Assembly: GCF_001577305.1 (NCBI RefSeq)
Contig: NZ_CP014518.1
Coordinates: forward strand, 3,968,001 to 4,032,000
DNA: 64,000 bases
DNA from: Sinomonas atrocyanea
Lineage (GTDB): Bacteria > Actinomycetota > Actinomycetes > Actinomycetales > Micrococcaceae
Reading direction: 5' to 3'
This document shows positions 1-7,984 of this stretch, piece after piece (the stretch's first letter is position 1; each line of letters opens with the position of its first letter). The position numbers and the translations under genes were made by a program. A model generated the notes under the pieces. The model was not told the DNA's origin and ran no database searches. It saw nothing but the letters and a program-made list of their open reading frames with translations.

Positions 1-1
1 G

Positions 2-859
2 CTGGGCTCCAACTGCGGCAACTGCGCCACCGCCATCGCGCTCTACGCCGTCCAGTCCGGCATCGTCGCCGCACAGGAGGGCACCACCCGGGTCCGGATG
101 CGCAACGTCAACACCGGTGCGGTGCTGACCGGGACGATCGCGACGCCGGGCCGCCGCGTGCCGACCTCCGGCCGGGCCACGGTGCCCGGCAGCAGCGCGC
201 CCGGGGTGCCCGTGAGTCTGTCCTTCCACTCGCCCTGGGGCGGGACCACCGGCAGCGTGCTGCCGACCGGCAGGCCGGCCGACGCGCTCGCCGTGGGGAG
301 GACCACGCTGAACGTGACCATGGTGGACGCGGGCGCCCCCGCGGCCCTCATCCACGCCGACGACCTGGGGATCGACCTGTCCTCCATGGGCGCCAGCCTC
401 GCCGGGAATCTGCCCCAGCTCATCGCCGCGCGTGCCGCCGCCGGCCTGGCGATGGGCCTGAGGACGCCGGAGGACCCGCCGCAGAACGCGATCCCGAAGA
501 TCGGAGTGGTGGCCCCCGCTGCGGACTACACCGCCGCCGACGGCACGCTCGTCTCGGCCGAGAGCCACGACCTGCGCGTGCGCATGCTCTCGATGCTCGC
601 TCCGCACCCGGCCATCGGCCTGACCTCCGCGGTCGCGGTCTCCCTCGCAGCCGCCGTGCCCGGATCGGTGGTGGCCGACGCGCTGCCCCCGGGCCACACC
701 GGGCAGCTGCTGCGCCTCGGCACCCCTGCCGGAGTCATCACCACCGAGGTCGTCACCGACTCCTCAGGCGCCGTCACCGAAGTCGCCCTCCACCGGGCCG
801 CGCGCCAGCTCGCTGTCGCGGACATCGACGTCGCACACTCCAGGGCCAAGACGGCCTGA
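2..859 (+). CDS. PrpF-family aconitate/oxalomesaconate isomerase (5' truncated)
   Basis: The reading frame is open from the window edge. It starts inside the protein at LGSNCGNCATA, the cysteine motif typical of PrpF isomerases and 4-oxalomesaconate tautomerases, which shift double bonds in tricarboxylic acids through proton transfer. About 285 C-terminal residues are present, and the family is usually 350-400 long, so roughly the first quarter lies upstream. The later part carries PrpF-like segments such as IPKIGVV and the terminal ALHRAARQL. A DctA-type carboxylate symporter follows 59 bp downstream in the same direction, which fits uptake and processing of a di- or tricarboxylate. The choice between methylaconitate isomerase and oxalomesaconate tautomerase cannot be made here. 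The ATG at position 98 is internal. Confidence 0.85.
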   Translation: MGSNCGNCATAIALYAVQSGIVAAQEGTTRVRMRNVNTGAVLTGTIATPGRRVPTSGRATVPGSSAPGVPVSLSFHSPWGGTTGSVLPTGRPADALAVGRTTLNVTMVDAGAPAALIHADDLGIDLSSMGASLAGNLPQLIAARAAAGLAMGLRTPEDPPQNAIPKIGVVAPAADYTAADGTLVSAESHDLRVRMLSMLAPHPAIGLTSAVAVSLAAAVPGSVVADALPPGHTGQLLRLGTPAGVITTEVVTDSSGAVTEVALHRAARQLAVADIDVAHSRAKTA

Positions 860-918
860 TCCCCACCCCCCCCGGCCCCGCCCTGAGCAGCGGGACCCCC
901 CATCCAGGAAGTTGTTCA

Positions 919-2229
919 ATGAAGATCAAGTCCATCCTCGGACACCTCTATGTCCAAGTCCTCGTCGGCGTCGCGCTCGGCATCCTCGTCGGGGCACTCT
1001 GGCCCAACCTGGGCTCCTCGCTCCAGCCGCTCGGCGACGGCTTCGTCAAGCTGGTGAAGTTCCTGATCGCCCCGATCGTCTTCTGCACGATCGTCAGCGG
1101 AATCACGTCCCTGACGGACGCCAAGAAGGTCGGCCCGACCCTGCTGCGCTCGCTCGGGCTCTTCTACGTCCTCACCGCCCTGGCCCTCGCCCTCGGCCTC
1201 GGCGCGGTCCTCCTCTTCCAGCCCGGGGCCGGGATGCACATCGATCCGGCCCACCTCAACGCCTCCGTCGCGTCGAAGTACACCAGCCAGCTGCCCAGCA
1301 GCAACCCGGCCGACTTCCTGCTGAACATCATCCCCGCCACGCTCGTGGGGGCCTTCGCCAACGGCGAGGTCCTGCCCGTGCTCCTGGTCGCCCTCCTCTG
1401 CGGGTTCGCCTTCACCAAGCTCGGCGCCCCCGGCAAGCTCGCTCTCGACGTCGTCAACAGCTTCAACAAGCTCCTGTTCGTCGTGTTCGGCTACATCATG
1501 AAGGTCGCCCCGATCGGCGCCTTCGGTGCCATGGCCTTCACCGTCGGCAAGTACGGCGCGCACTCCATCGGCAACCTGGGGATGCTCATCCTGGCCTTCT
1601 ACGCGGCCTGCATCGCCCTCGTGGTCATCGGCCTGGGCATCCTCGCCAAGATCACCGGCTTCAGCCTGTGGCGGCTCCTGCGCTACTTCAAGGACGAGTT
1701 CCTCATCGTCCTCGCCACGTCCTCGAGCGAGCCCGTGCTGCCGCGCCTGCTCTCCAAGCTCGAGCGGATCGGCTGCGAGCGCGGCGTGGTGGGCCTCGTC
1801 GTCCCCACCGGCTACTCCTTCAACCTCACCGGCACCGCCGTCTACCTCACGCTCGCCTCGATGTTCATCGCCCAGGCCTGCGACATCCACCTCAGCTGGG
1901 GCCAGATCCTCCTCATGCTCGGCATGATGCTGCTGACCTCCAAGGGCGCGGCCGGGGTCAGCGGCAGCGGCTTCGTGGCCCTCGTTGCCACCCTCACCGT
2001 CATGCCCACGCTCCCGGTTGCAGGGGTCGCGCTGATCGTCGGGATCGACCGGTTCATGAGCGAGGCGCGCGCCCTCACCAGCACGGCCTGCAACATCGTC
2101 TCCTGCATCGCCGTCGCCCGCTGGGAGAAGGCCCTGGACACGGACGTGCTGCAGGCCGAGCTCAGCTCCGGCTTCGTCCCCACCGAGAACGAGAAGCAGG
2201 CGCTCGCCGCCGCCGTCCCCGCCCACTGA
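919..2229 (+). CDS. dctA: C4-dicarboxylate:cation symporter, DctA type
   Basis: This is a 436-residue integral membrane protein of the dicarboxylate/amino acid:cation symporter family, close to the 428 residues of E. coli DctA. Family signatures visible are the serine-rich hairpin TSSSEPVLPRL followed by VVPTGYSFNLTGTAVYLT, and the late TSKGAAGVSGSGF loop involved in substrate and cation binding. N-terminal hydrophobic segments begin at VQVLVGVALGIL. The protein should import succinate, fumarate, malate or related acids with H+ or Na+. AGGAAG lies just upstream of the ATG. The preceding PrpF-like gene suggests one transcription unit serving carboxylate use. A strong stem-loop follows the stop. 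Confidence 0.93.
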   Translation: MKIKSILGHLYVQVLVGVALGILVGALWPNLGSSLQPLGDGFVKLVKFLIAPIVFCTIVSGITSLTDAKKVGPTLLRSLGLFYVLTALALALGLGAVLLFQPGAGMHIDPAHLNASVASKYTSQLPSSNPADFLLNIIPATLVGAFANGEVLPVLLVALLCGFAFTKLGAPGKLALDVVNSFNKLLFVVFGYIMKVAPIGAFGAMAFTVGKYGAHSIGNLGMLILAFYAACIALVVIGLGILAKITGFSLWRLLRYFKDEFLIVLATSSSEPVLPRLLSKLERIGCERGVVGLVVPTGYSFNLTGTAVYLTLASMFIAQACDIHLSWGQILLMLGMMLLTSKGAAGVSGSGFVALVATLTVMPTLPVAGVALIVGIDRFMSEARALTSTACNIVSCIAVARWEKALDTDVLQAELSSGFVPTENEKQALAAAVPAH

Positions 2230-2243
2230 CCCAGAGAAGGCCT

Positions 2244-2305
2244 CCCGGCGCCGGCTCGCGCAGCTCGCAACACGCACCCCGAAAGTCGGGGGAGCCGGCG
2301 CCGGG
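2244..2305 (+). terminator. Nested stem-loop after dctA
   Basis: Positions 2244-2257 (CCCGGCGCCGGCTC) and 2292-2305 are a perfect 14-bp inverted repeat. The intervening 34 nt contain a second hairpin at 2277-2291 (CCCCGA, loop AAG, TCGGGG). There is no T-tract. The position 14 bp after the dctA stop suits a transcription terminator, but the nested shape and the small ORF just downstream leave room for a structured 5' leader. Confidence 0.6.
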
Positions 2306-2344
2306 ACACCACGCACCACAGCACGAAGGACGAAGGACGAACCC

Positions 2345-2467
2345 ATGGCACCCACCGCGCTCGCCGCGATCGAGACCGACGCGATCGGCACGGCCGAGGA
2401 AGAGGTCTGCACCGGCGCCCCGCAGGCGGGCGGGTGCATCTACTGCTCGGGCCCCGAAACCGACTGA
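2345..2467 (+). CDS. Small Cys-containing peptide (40 aa), hypothetical
   Basis: The ATG at 2345 opens a 40-residue frame preceded by the purine-rich repeated GAAGGACGAAGGACGAA, which contains a plausible ribosome-binding site. The N-terminal half is acidic and leader-like (ALAAIETDAIGTAEEE). The C-terminal half carries three cysteines and several glycines and ends GGCIYCSGPETD. I recognise no family, and no peptide-modifying enzyme is adjacent. It lies 115 bp after dctA, beyond a strong stem-loop, and converges with a minus-strand gene starting 30 bp further on. It could be a small metal-binding or modified peptide, or a spurious ORF. Confidence 0.4.
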   Translation: MAPTALAAIETDAIGTAEEEVCTGAPQAGGCIYCSGPETD

Positions 2468-2497
2468 CGACGCGCCTCGGCTGCGCGACCTCCAGCG

Positions 2498-2749
2498 CTA
2501 CGCAGCGTCGGGGCCCGAGGCCCGCCGGTGGACCTCGTACTCCTCGAACTCGATGATGCGCCGCTCGCCCGCCGGCGACTCCGCCCAGAAGAGGCCCATG
2601 CTCGGGTGGATCTCCAGCACGCGGCCGCCAAAGTGCCACACGCCGCCCACCCTGGCCTCGATGTCCATCCCGGGCCTGAGCTCCCTGCAGGCCCTGATGC
2701 GCCCTGGTGCCGCGCCGTGTGCCGCCGCCACTGGTGCCTCCGCTGTCAT
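2498..2749 (-). CDS. Hypothetical protein (83 aa)
   Basis: This is an 83-residue soluble protein with no recognised domain. Its central part (GMDIEARVGGVWHFGGRVLEIHPSMG, read in overlapping pieces) has an alternating hydrophobic pattern suggesting a small beta-rich fold. The C-terminus is charged (RRIIEFEEYEVHRR). The composition is protein-like, with normal hydrophobic content and few prolines, which argues for a real gene. The ATG at 2749 is the most upstream start, and an internal ATG at 2668 (MDIEARVG) is a credible alternative. It converges with the 40-aa peptide ORF, and nothing in the sequence links the two. Confidence 0.5.
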   Translation of the reverse strand: MTAEAPVAAAHGAAPGRIRACRELRPGMDIEARVGGVWHFGGRVLEIHPSMGLFWAESPAGERRIIEFEEYEVHRRASGPDAA

Positions 2750-2849
2750 CCCGGTCTCCGCTCGTCGATGCCTCCGCGGTGCATATACCCCGTCGGGCCG
2801 CGGGCTACCCGTCGGCGCGGACGGGGGATTACCCCGGAGCCCGGCCCGC

Positions 2850-3752
2850 CTAGGGCATGTGGCGCGGCGCGGACCGGTGCAGCAGGTTGAATTTCTCCCA
2901 ACTGCGTTCCACCGCCATCAGGCTCGTCCGCGTGCGCTCATCGTCGAGCTTCGCGAGGGTCGCCACGATTCCCTGCTGGACGGCCATCGCCCCCGTGAGC
3001 GAGGGGAAGAACGAGATGCTCTCAGCCGGCGTGAGGACGACCTCGTCCGCTGACTTCTCGAGCGCCAGGGAGAGGTTGTCCGCCAGCACCACCACCGTGG
3101 CGCCGTTGGCCTTTGCTTCCGTCGCGGCAGTCACAGCAACGTCGTACAGGCGCCAGTACGAGCAGACGACGAGGGTGTCCCCCGGTCCCATCCTGGCCAC
3201 CGCATTGGCAAGGCCTGCGGGATTGTCGAGGAGGGAGCGCGCCGGGTACCCGGCGATCTGCATGTTGTGCACGAACGCGTGGCCCACGGCGGCATAGCTT
3301 CCCTGGGCAGTGACGTAGATGTTCTCCGACTGGGCCAGCAGAGCGACGATCCGTGCGATGCGCTCCTCATCCACCCCGCGCAGGAGGCTCGCCAGGGAGT
3401 CCGCGTCCTGGCGGAGCGAGGCCCGGAAGGGGGAATCCGCCGTGCGGTGGCTCTCGGAGACCTCAAGCATCGACAGGTGGGCCAGATAGCGCGCCCTCAG
3501 GTCGCGCTGCAGGTCGGGCCACCCCGCGTAGCCGAGCCGCTGGGCCATCCTCGTCACACTCGAGATGCTCGTCTGCACCAGCTCGGCCAGTTCCGCTGCC
3601 GGGGCGAACGCGGCCTTGGCGGGCTGGCTCGCGATCAGGGCGAACACCTGGTGCGCGCTTCCTCCCAGCGCCTTGTCCGGCAGCAGTGAGCGCAGCCAGT
3701 CCTCGACGGAGTCAGCCTCGCCGACCCTCGGCACCGTTTCGTTGCTGGCCAC
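2850..3752 (-). CDS. RpiR/MurR-family transcriptional regulator
   Basis: This is a 300-residue regulator with an N-terminal helix-turn-helix (around residues 61-82, TSISSVTRMAQRLGYAGW) and a C-terminal SIS sugar-phosphate-binding domain (about 125-255). That is the standard RpiR architecture and length. I chose the GTG at 3752 because AAGGGG lies just before it; the frame is open further upstream, but those codons lie in the promoter. It is transcribed away from the MFS/GAF/amidohydrolase operon. A palindrome at 3779-3801 overlaps both promoters, so it probably autoregulates and controls that operon. The ligand is unknown and may be a phosphorylated sugar or an operon-specific metabolite. Confidence 0.9.
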   Translation of the reverse strand: MASNETVPRVGEADSVEDWLRSLLPDKALGGSAHQVFALIASQPAKAAFAPAAELAELVQTSISSVTRMAQRLGYAGWPDLQRDLRARYLAHLSMLEVSESHRTADSPFRASLRQDADSLASLLRGVDEERIARIVALLAQSENIYVTAQGSYAAVGHAFVHNMQIAGYPARSLLDNPAGLANAVARMGPGDTLVVCSYWRLYDVAVTAATEAKANGATVVVLADNLSLALEKSADEVVLTPAESISFFPSLTGAMAVQQGIVATLAKLDDERTRTSLMAVERSWEKFNLLHRSAPRHMP

Positions 3753-3778
3753 ACCGCCCCTTCCCCTTGAAAAAACTA

Positions 3779-3801
3779 TTGCAGAAGGACATTGTCTGCA
3801 A
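3779..3801. promoter_or_regulatory. RpiR operator palindrome
   Basis: TTGCAGA and TCTGCAA form perfect 7-bp arms separated by 9 bp, midway between the divergent rpiR-like and MFS genes. The right arm overlaps the -35 box of the MFS promoter. The same DNA read on the minus strand supplies the regulator's -35 (TTGCAG, with TAGTTT 17 bp on). Placement and symmetry indicate the binding site of the adjacent regulator. Confidence 0.7.
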
Positions 3802-3820
3802 AAGACCTTGCGCCTACGAT
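3792..3820 (+). promoter_or_regulatory. Promoter of the MFS/GAF/amidohydrolase operon
   Basis: TTGTCT (3792-3797) and TACGAT (3815-3820) are separated by 17 bp, a good sigma-70-type spacing. They lie 55 bp upstream of the GTG start at 3875. The -35 box is inside the palindromic operator. Confidence 0.55.
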
Positions 3821-3874
3821 GTCGGATCAAGCGGATCGAACCGTCCGATCACGCTATCCCCCAAGGAGCAAGTT

Positions 3875-5272
3875 GTGTCCCTTTCCGCAAGGCTAGACCG
3901 GCTGCCGCTCAGCAGGCCGCACTACGTCCTCCTCCTCATCGGAGGCCTCGGGTACACCTTCGATGGCATGGACAGCGCGATCGTCGCCTTCCTCATGCCC
4001 GACGTCCGCCACGTCTTCGCCCTGTCCTCCGGACAGCTGGGGCTCGTTGCATCGGCCGCCCCCTTCGGCTTCCTGTTCGGCGCCTTCTTCGCCGGCTACC
4101 TCGGCGACAGGCTGGGCCGCAAGAAGGTCATGATGTACTCGTTGGCCCTCTACGCGGTGGCCTCCCTCGTGGCCGCGTCCGCCTGGAACTTCGAGGTCTT
4201 CCTCATCGCGCGGATCCTCGCCGGTGCTGGCGCCGGTGCCGAGAGCGCCATCATCGCCCCGTTCCTGTCCGAGTTCGTGCCCCGCCACCGGCGCGGCTGG
4301 TTCATTGGCGCCCTGTCCGGGTTCTTCTCCTTCGGCTTCGTGGCTGCAGCGCTCATCGGGCGCTTCGTTGTCCCCGAAATCCCCCAGGGCTGGCGCTGGG
4401 CGCAGGTCATCACCTTCCTTCCCATCGTGATGCTGCTCTGGTGGCGGCGCTCCCTGCCCGAGTCGCCGCGCTACCTGCAGAACCTCGGCAAGGTCGCCGA
4501 GGCCGAGCAGGTCGTCGCCCACTTCGAGCAGAGCGTCCTCGATGCCACAGGCGCCCCGCTCCCCGAACCAGACCCCCACCACGCTGCGGAACCGGCCCCG
4601 GTGAAATTCTCGCTGGGCCGAGCCATCGCGTTCCTGTGGGGACCGGCGATGTGGAGGATCACCGCTGTCACCTGGCTGATCTGGTTCGTCATCACCTTCT
4701 CCTACTACGGCTTCTTCTCCTGGATTCCCACCCTGCTGATCAGCAAGGGCCTCACCGTCACCAGCAGCTTCACGTTCTCCCTGTACATCTACCTGGCCCA
4801 GATCCCTGGGTACTTCAGCGCCGCGTGGCTGAACGAGAAGCTGGACCGCAAGTTCACCATCGCGATCTACCTGGTCGGGTCAGCCGTCAGTGCCTTCTGG
4901 CTCAGCGCGATGACGGACACGCTGTGGATCACCGTCGCCGGCATCGCCCTCTCGTTCTTCCTCAACGGCACCTACGCCGGCGTCTACGCCTACACCCCAG
5001 AGGTCTTCCCCACCTGGCTGCGCGCCACCGGGGTCGGCCTGAGCTCCTCGTTCGGGCGCGTCGGCTCCATCACCGCTCCCCTGATCATCGGAATCTTCGC
5101 GACGCAGTGGGGCTTCGCCGGAGTCTTCGGCATGACGACCGCAGTCCTCGCCGTCGGCGTCGTCTGCACCCTGCTCTTCGCGGTCCGCACGGCCGGACGC
5201 TCGCTCGAGGACATCACCGCCAAGGAAATCATCGGCAAGGAGAACCCCGCTGAATACCCAGCAGCCCACTGA
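3875..5272 (+). CDS. MFS transporter (metabolite:H+ symporter type)
   Basis: This is a 465-residue, 12-helix major facilitator. The cytoplasmic loop 2-3 signature is visible (GYLGDRLGRKK, about 75-85), as are the FDGMDSAIVAFLMP segment in helix 1 and the ESPRYL motif before the central loop that is shared by sugar and aromatic-acid porters. The GTG start at 3875 is fixed by AAGGAG six bases upstream; the frame is open far upstream but without coding sense. Its 3' end overlaps the GAF gene by 23 bp. It is operon-linked to an amidohydrolase and governed by an RpiR regulator, so it probably imports the amidohydrolase's substrate or a related small molecule. The substrate cannot be read from sequence. 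Confidence 0.9.
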   Translation: MSLSARLDRLPLSRPHYVLLLIGGLGYTFDGMDSAIVAFLMPDVRHVFALSSGQLGLVASAAPFGFLFGAFFAGYLGDRLGRKKVMMYSLALYAVASLVAASAWNFEVFLIARILAGAGAGAESAIIAPFLSEFVPRHRRGWFIGALSGFFSFGFVAAALIGRFVVPEIPQGWRWAQVITFLPIVMLLWWRRSLPESPRYLQNLGKVAEAEQVVAHFEQSVLDATGAPLPEPDPHHAAEPAPVKFSLGRAIAFLWGPAMWRITAVTWLIWFVITFSYYGFFSWIPTLLISKGLTVTSSFTFSLYIYLAQIPGYFSAAWLNEKLDRKFTIAIYLVGSAVSAFWLSAMTDTLWITVAGIALSFFLNGTYAGVYAYTPEVFPTWLRATGVGLSSSFGRVGSITAPLIIGIFATQWGFAGVFGMTTAVLAVGVVCTLLFAVRTAGRSLEDITAKEIIGKENPAEYPAAH

Positions 5273-5702
5273 CATCCCCACCGTCGAAGAGGCCATCGCC
5301 CACGCTGTCGGCTTCCGGCTCTTCACGGTCCTCGCCTTCCGCAAGGACGGCCAGGAGATGGAGAGGATCCACTCCTCCCGTCCCGCCGAATACCCGGTGG
5401 GTGGCCGCAAGCAGGTCGGCACTGACGTGGCCGCCGACTGGCTCCGAGCCAGCCTCGAGGAGCAAGTCCCCTTCTTCGGGAAGAGCCGCGCCGACGTCGA
5501 CCGGATCTTCAAGGATGCCGAGCTCATCGCGAGTCTCGGCTGCGGCTCCATCATCAATGTGCCCGTCATCGCAGCGGGGAAGACTGTCGCGGTCCTGAAC
5601 GTCCTCGATGCCGAGGGCGCCTATACCGACGACGATGTCGACACCGTCCAGACCATAGCCCGCCACGGCGCACAGGCGATCATCGCCGCCGCGAAGGAGT
5701 AA
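5250..5702 (+). CDS. GAF-domain protein with apparent CTG start
   Basis: The frame encodes a single small GAF domain ending in a glycine/alanine-rich helix. The conserved part begins upstream of the first ATG (5358): GFRLFTVLAFRKDGQEMERI is coherent domain sequence, so starting at 5358 would remove the first strand. No ATG, GTG or TTG occurs in frame between 5250 and 5358, whereas CTG at 5250 has AAGGAG seven bases upstream. This gives 150 residues and a 23-bp overlap with the transporter gene. GAF domains bind small ligands; here the role may be sensing or stabilising an intermediate of the amidohydrolase pathway, which is inference. The stop lies 3 bp before the next gene. Confidence 0.8.
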   Translation: MNTQQPTDIPTVEEAIAHAVGFRLFTVLAFRKDGQEMERIHSSRPAEYPVGGRKQVGTDVAADWLRASLEEQVPFFGKSRADVDRIFKDAELIASLGCGSIINVPVIAAGKTVAVLNVLDAEGAYTDDDVDTVQTIARHGAQAIIAAAKE

Positions 5703-5705
5703 GAG

Positions 5706-6956
5706 ATGCCCTACGACCTGCTCATCACGAACGCGCGCTACCTCGACGCTTCCGCGGGCGAGTACCGAGAGGGGGACATCAGAGTCGTCAACGGCACCAT
5801 CGCCGAGATCGGGGCGGACCTGGCTGCCGCCGGACAGGCCACGGTCGATGCCAGCGGCAAGTTCGTCCTGCCGGGCCTGATCGACTGCCACGTGCACGTC
5901 ACGGCCGCAACCGCGGACCTCACCCAGCTCGGCGAGTGGTCGCCGAACTACGCTGCCCTGAACACGGCCAAGCTCATGGGCAACATGCTGGACCGGGGCT
6001 TCACCACCGTGCGCGACGTTGCCGGGGCCGACTTCGGGCTCCACGACGCCCAGGCCGAGGGCCTCCTGCGCGGACCCCGCCTGTTCTTCGGCGGCAAGGC
6101 GCTGTCCCAGACCGGCGGCCACGCCGACCCCAGGCCGCGAGGACGGGCCGCCCACGACGGCGGCTACTGCTGCCCGCACATCGGTCGCCTGGCCGATGGA
6201 GTCGACCAAGTGCGCCAGGCGGCCCGGGACGAACTGCGCAAGGGGGCCCACCACATCAAGATCATGGCCGGCGGCGGCGTGGCCTCACCCACAGACCGCA
6301 TCGACTCCACCCAGTACTCCGTCTCAGAGATCGAAGCGGCAGTCGAGGAAGCCGAGGCCGCCAACCGTTATGTCACCGCCCACGCCTACACGGGCCGGGC
6401 GATCAACAGGGCCCTCCGCGCCGGAGTGCGGGGCATCGAGCACGGAAACCTTCTCGATGACGAGTCCTTGGAGCTCTTCAAGGAGCACAACGCCTTCCTC
6501 ACCATGAACCTCGTGACCTACTGGGCGCTGGAGCGGGAGGGGCGCAACTTCGGGCTCTCACAGGAGAACTGGGAGAAGGTGGCCGAAGTGCTCGACGGCG
6601 GGTACGAGGCGCTCGGCAGAGCCCACGAGGCAGGCATCAACCTCGCCTACGGGTCCGACCTGCTGGGCGGCATGCAGGCCCACCAGGCCAAGGAGTTCGC
6701 CATCAGGGGCAAGATCCAGCCGGCCATCGACGTGATCCGCAGTGCCACCACGACCGCCGCTGCCCTGCTCCAGCGCGAAGGCCAGTTGGGAGTCATCGCC
6801 CCCGGCGCCCAGGGCGATTTCGTGATCACCGGCGAAGATCCCGTCGCCGACCTCTCGGTCCTCGCCGACACGCGCCTGGACTACGTGATCCAGGGCGGTT
6901 CCATCGTCAGGGGTCCCGGGAACGGCCCCAGTGAGGAAGGCCCGGGCCCCCGGTGA
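5706..6956 (+). CDS. Amidohydrolase family metal-dependent hydrolase
   Basis: This is a 416-residue TIM-barrel amidohydrolase of the imidazolonepropionase/Xaa-dipeptidase-like branch. Metal ligands are visible in order: HVH at 62-64, the carboxylated Lys185 in HHIKIMAGGG, His226 in TAHAYTG, His246 in GIEHGN and Asp318 in YGSDLLG. The small beta-domain at both ends (DLLITNARYLD and the closing YVIQGGSIV) is typical. It hydrolyses an amide-type bond such as a cyclic imide or a dipeptide; the exact substrate is not evident. It is the last gene of the RpiR-controlled operon, starting 3 bp after the GAF gene. Its end faces the convergent kdgK across 53 bp. Confidence 0.9.
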   Translation: MPYDLLITNARYLDASAGEYREGDIRVVNGTIAEIGADLAAAGQATVDASGKFVLPGLIDCHVHVTAATADLTQLGEWSPNYAALNTAKLMGNMLDRGFTTVRDVAGADFGLHDAQAEGLLRGPRLFFGGKALSQTGGHADPRPRGRAAHDGGYCCPHIGRLADGVDQVRQAARDELRKGAHHIKIMAGGGVASPTDRIDSTQYSVSEIEAAVEEAEAANRYVTAHAYTGRAINRALRAGVRGIEHGNLLDDESLELFKEHNAFLTMNLVTYWALEREGRNFGLSQENWEKVAEVLDGGYEALGRAHEAGINLAYGSDLLGGMQAHQAKEFAIRGKIQPAIDVIRSATTTAAALLQREGQLGVIAPGAQGDFVITGEDPVADLSVLADTRLDYVIQGGSIVRGPGNGPSEEGPGPR

Positions 6957-7009
6957 GGACGCTCAAGGACTGACGCACCGCCCTGCGGGCCGGCCCTGCC
7001 GGAGCCTGC

Positions 7010-7984
7010 TCAGCGGGTGACTGGGTCGTGCGGGTCCAGCAGGTGCAGTTCGCTCCTGCGGGGCGCGCCCTCCCAGTCGCCCGGCACCAGGCAGGCGAAC
7101 GCGCCCACTTGGGCGGCCAGCAGGAGCCGCTGGTCGACGTCCGCTCCAAGGAGCAGTTCCGAGAGGTACCCGCCGACGAAGGCGTCCCCCGCCCCGACCG
7201 TGTCGACGGCCTTCACGGGCACGGCCTCCCGGGCGTGCCCGGCCCCGTCCACCAAGGCCAGACAGCCCTGGGCGCCGCGCTTGAGGATCACCTGCGAAGG
7301 GCCCAGGGCGGCAATGCGCCGGGCCAGCTCCCACGGGTCGGGAGCGGGGCCGACGGCGATCGCGGCCTCGTCGTCGCCGGCGAAGACGATGTCTGCCTTG
7401 GCGATGATCTGCCGATACTGTTCCCCCGCGGCTTCCTGGGACCACAGGGCTGCACGGTAGTTCAGGTCGAAGGACACGAGCACCCCGGCCGCCCGGGCAC
7501 GGTCGATGGCGTCATGGGCAGCGGCGGCCGCCGAGGGCGAGAGGGCCGGAGTGATGCCGGTGACGTGCAGAAGGCGGGACTGCTCGATCACTCCGGCGGG
7601 CAGGTCCTCGGGGGCCAGGCGGGAGCCGGCGCTTCCCGCGCGGTAGTACCAGACCTTCAGAGCGTCGGCGGTGCGTCGTTCCTTGACCATCAGCCCGGTG
7701 GGGGCGGCATCGCGCACGGAACGGACGTCGATGCCCTCCGCCACGAGCTCGCGCGCCACGAGGTCGCCCAGGCTGTCGGCGCCCACCCGTCCGATCCAGG
7801 TCACCGGGGTCCCCAGGCGCTGGAGTGCCACGGCCACGTTGCTCTCGGCTCCGCCGATGCCCAGGCTCCAGCCGTGGACATGGGCGAGCGGGCCGGCCGC
7901 ACCGGCCTTGAACAGCGCCATCGTCTCGCCGAGGGTCACGACGTCGGTGCGCGCCGCCGTGCCTTCCTGCAGCGGGGCACTCAC
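7010..7984 (-). CDS. kdgK: 2-keto-3-deoxygluconate kinase (PfkB family)
   Basis: This is a 324-residue ribokinase-fold sugar kinase. It shows the N-terminal GGAESN signature (44-49) and the C-terminal DTVGAGDAF anion-hole motif with the catalytic Asp at about 267. It should phosphorylate 2-keto-3-deoxygluconate to KDPG. The GTG start at 7984 overlaps the aldolase stop as GTGA, showing translational coupling. It is the last gene of the six-gene minus-strand pectin-disaccharide operon, and its product feeds the aldolase encoded just upstream. Assignment to KDG rather than another ketose rests on this context. Confidence 0.9.
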   Translation of the reverse strand: MSAPLQEGTAARTDVVTLGETMALFKAGAAGPLAHVHGWSLGIGGAESNVAVALQRLGTPVTWIGRVGADSLGDLVARELVAEGIDVRSVRDAAPTGLMVKERRTADALKVWYYRAGSAGSRLAPEDLPAGVIEQSRLLHVTGITPALSPSAAAAAHDAIDRARAAGVLVSFDLNYRAALWSQEAAGEQYRQIIAKADIVFAGDDEAAIAVGPAPDPWELARRIAALGPSQVILKRGAQGCLALVDGAGHAREAVPVKAVDTVGAGDAFVGGYLSELLLGADVDQRLLLAAQVGAFACLVPGDWEGAPRRSELHLLDPHDPVTR

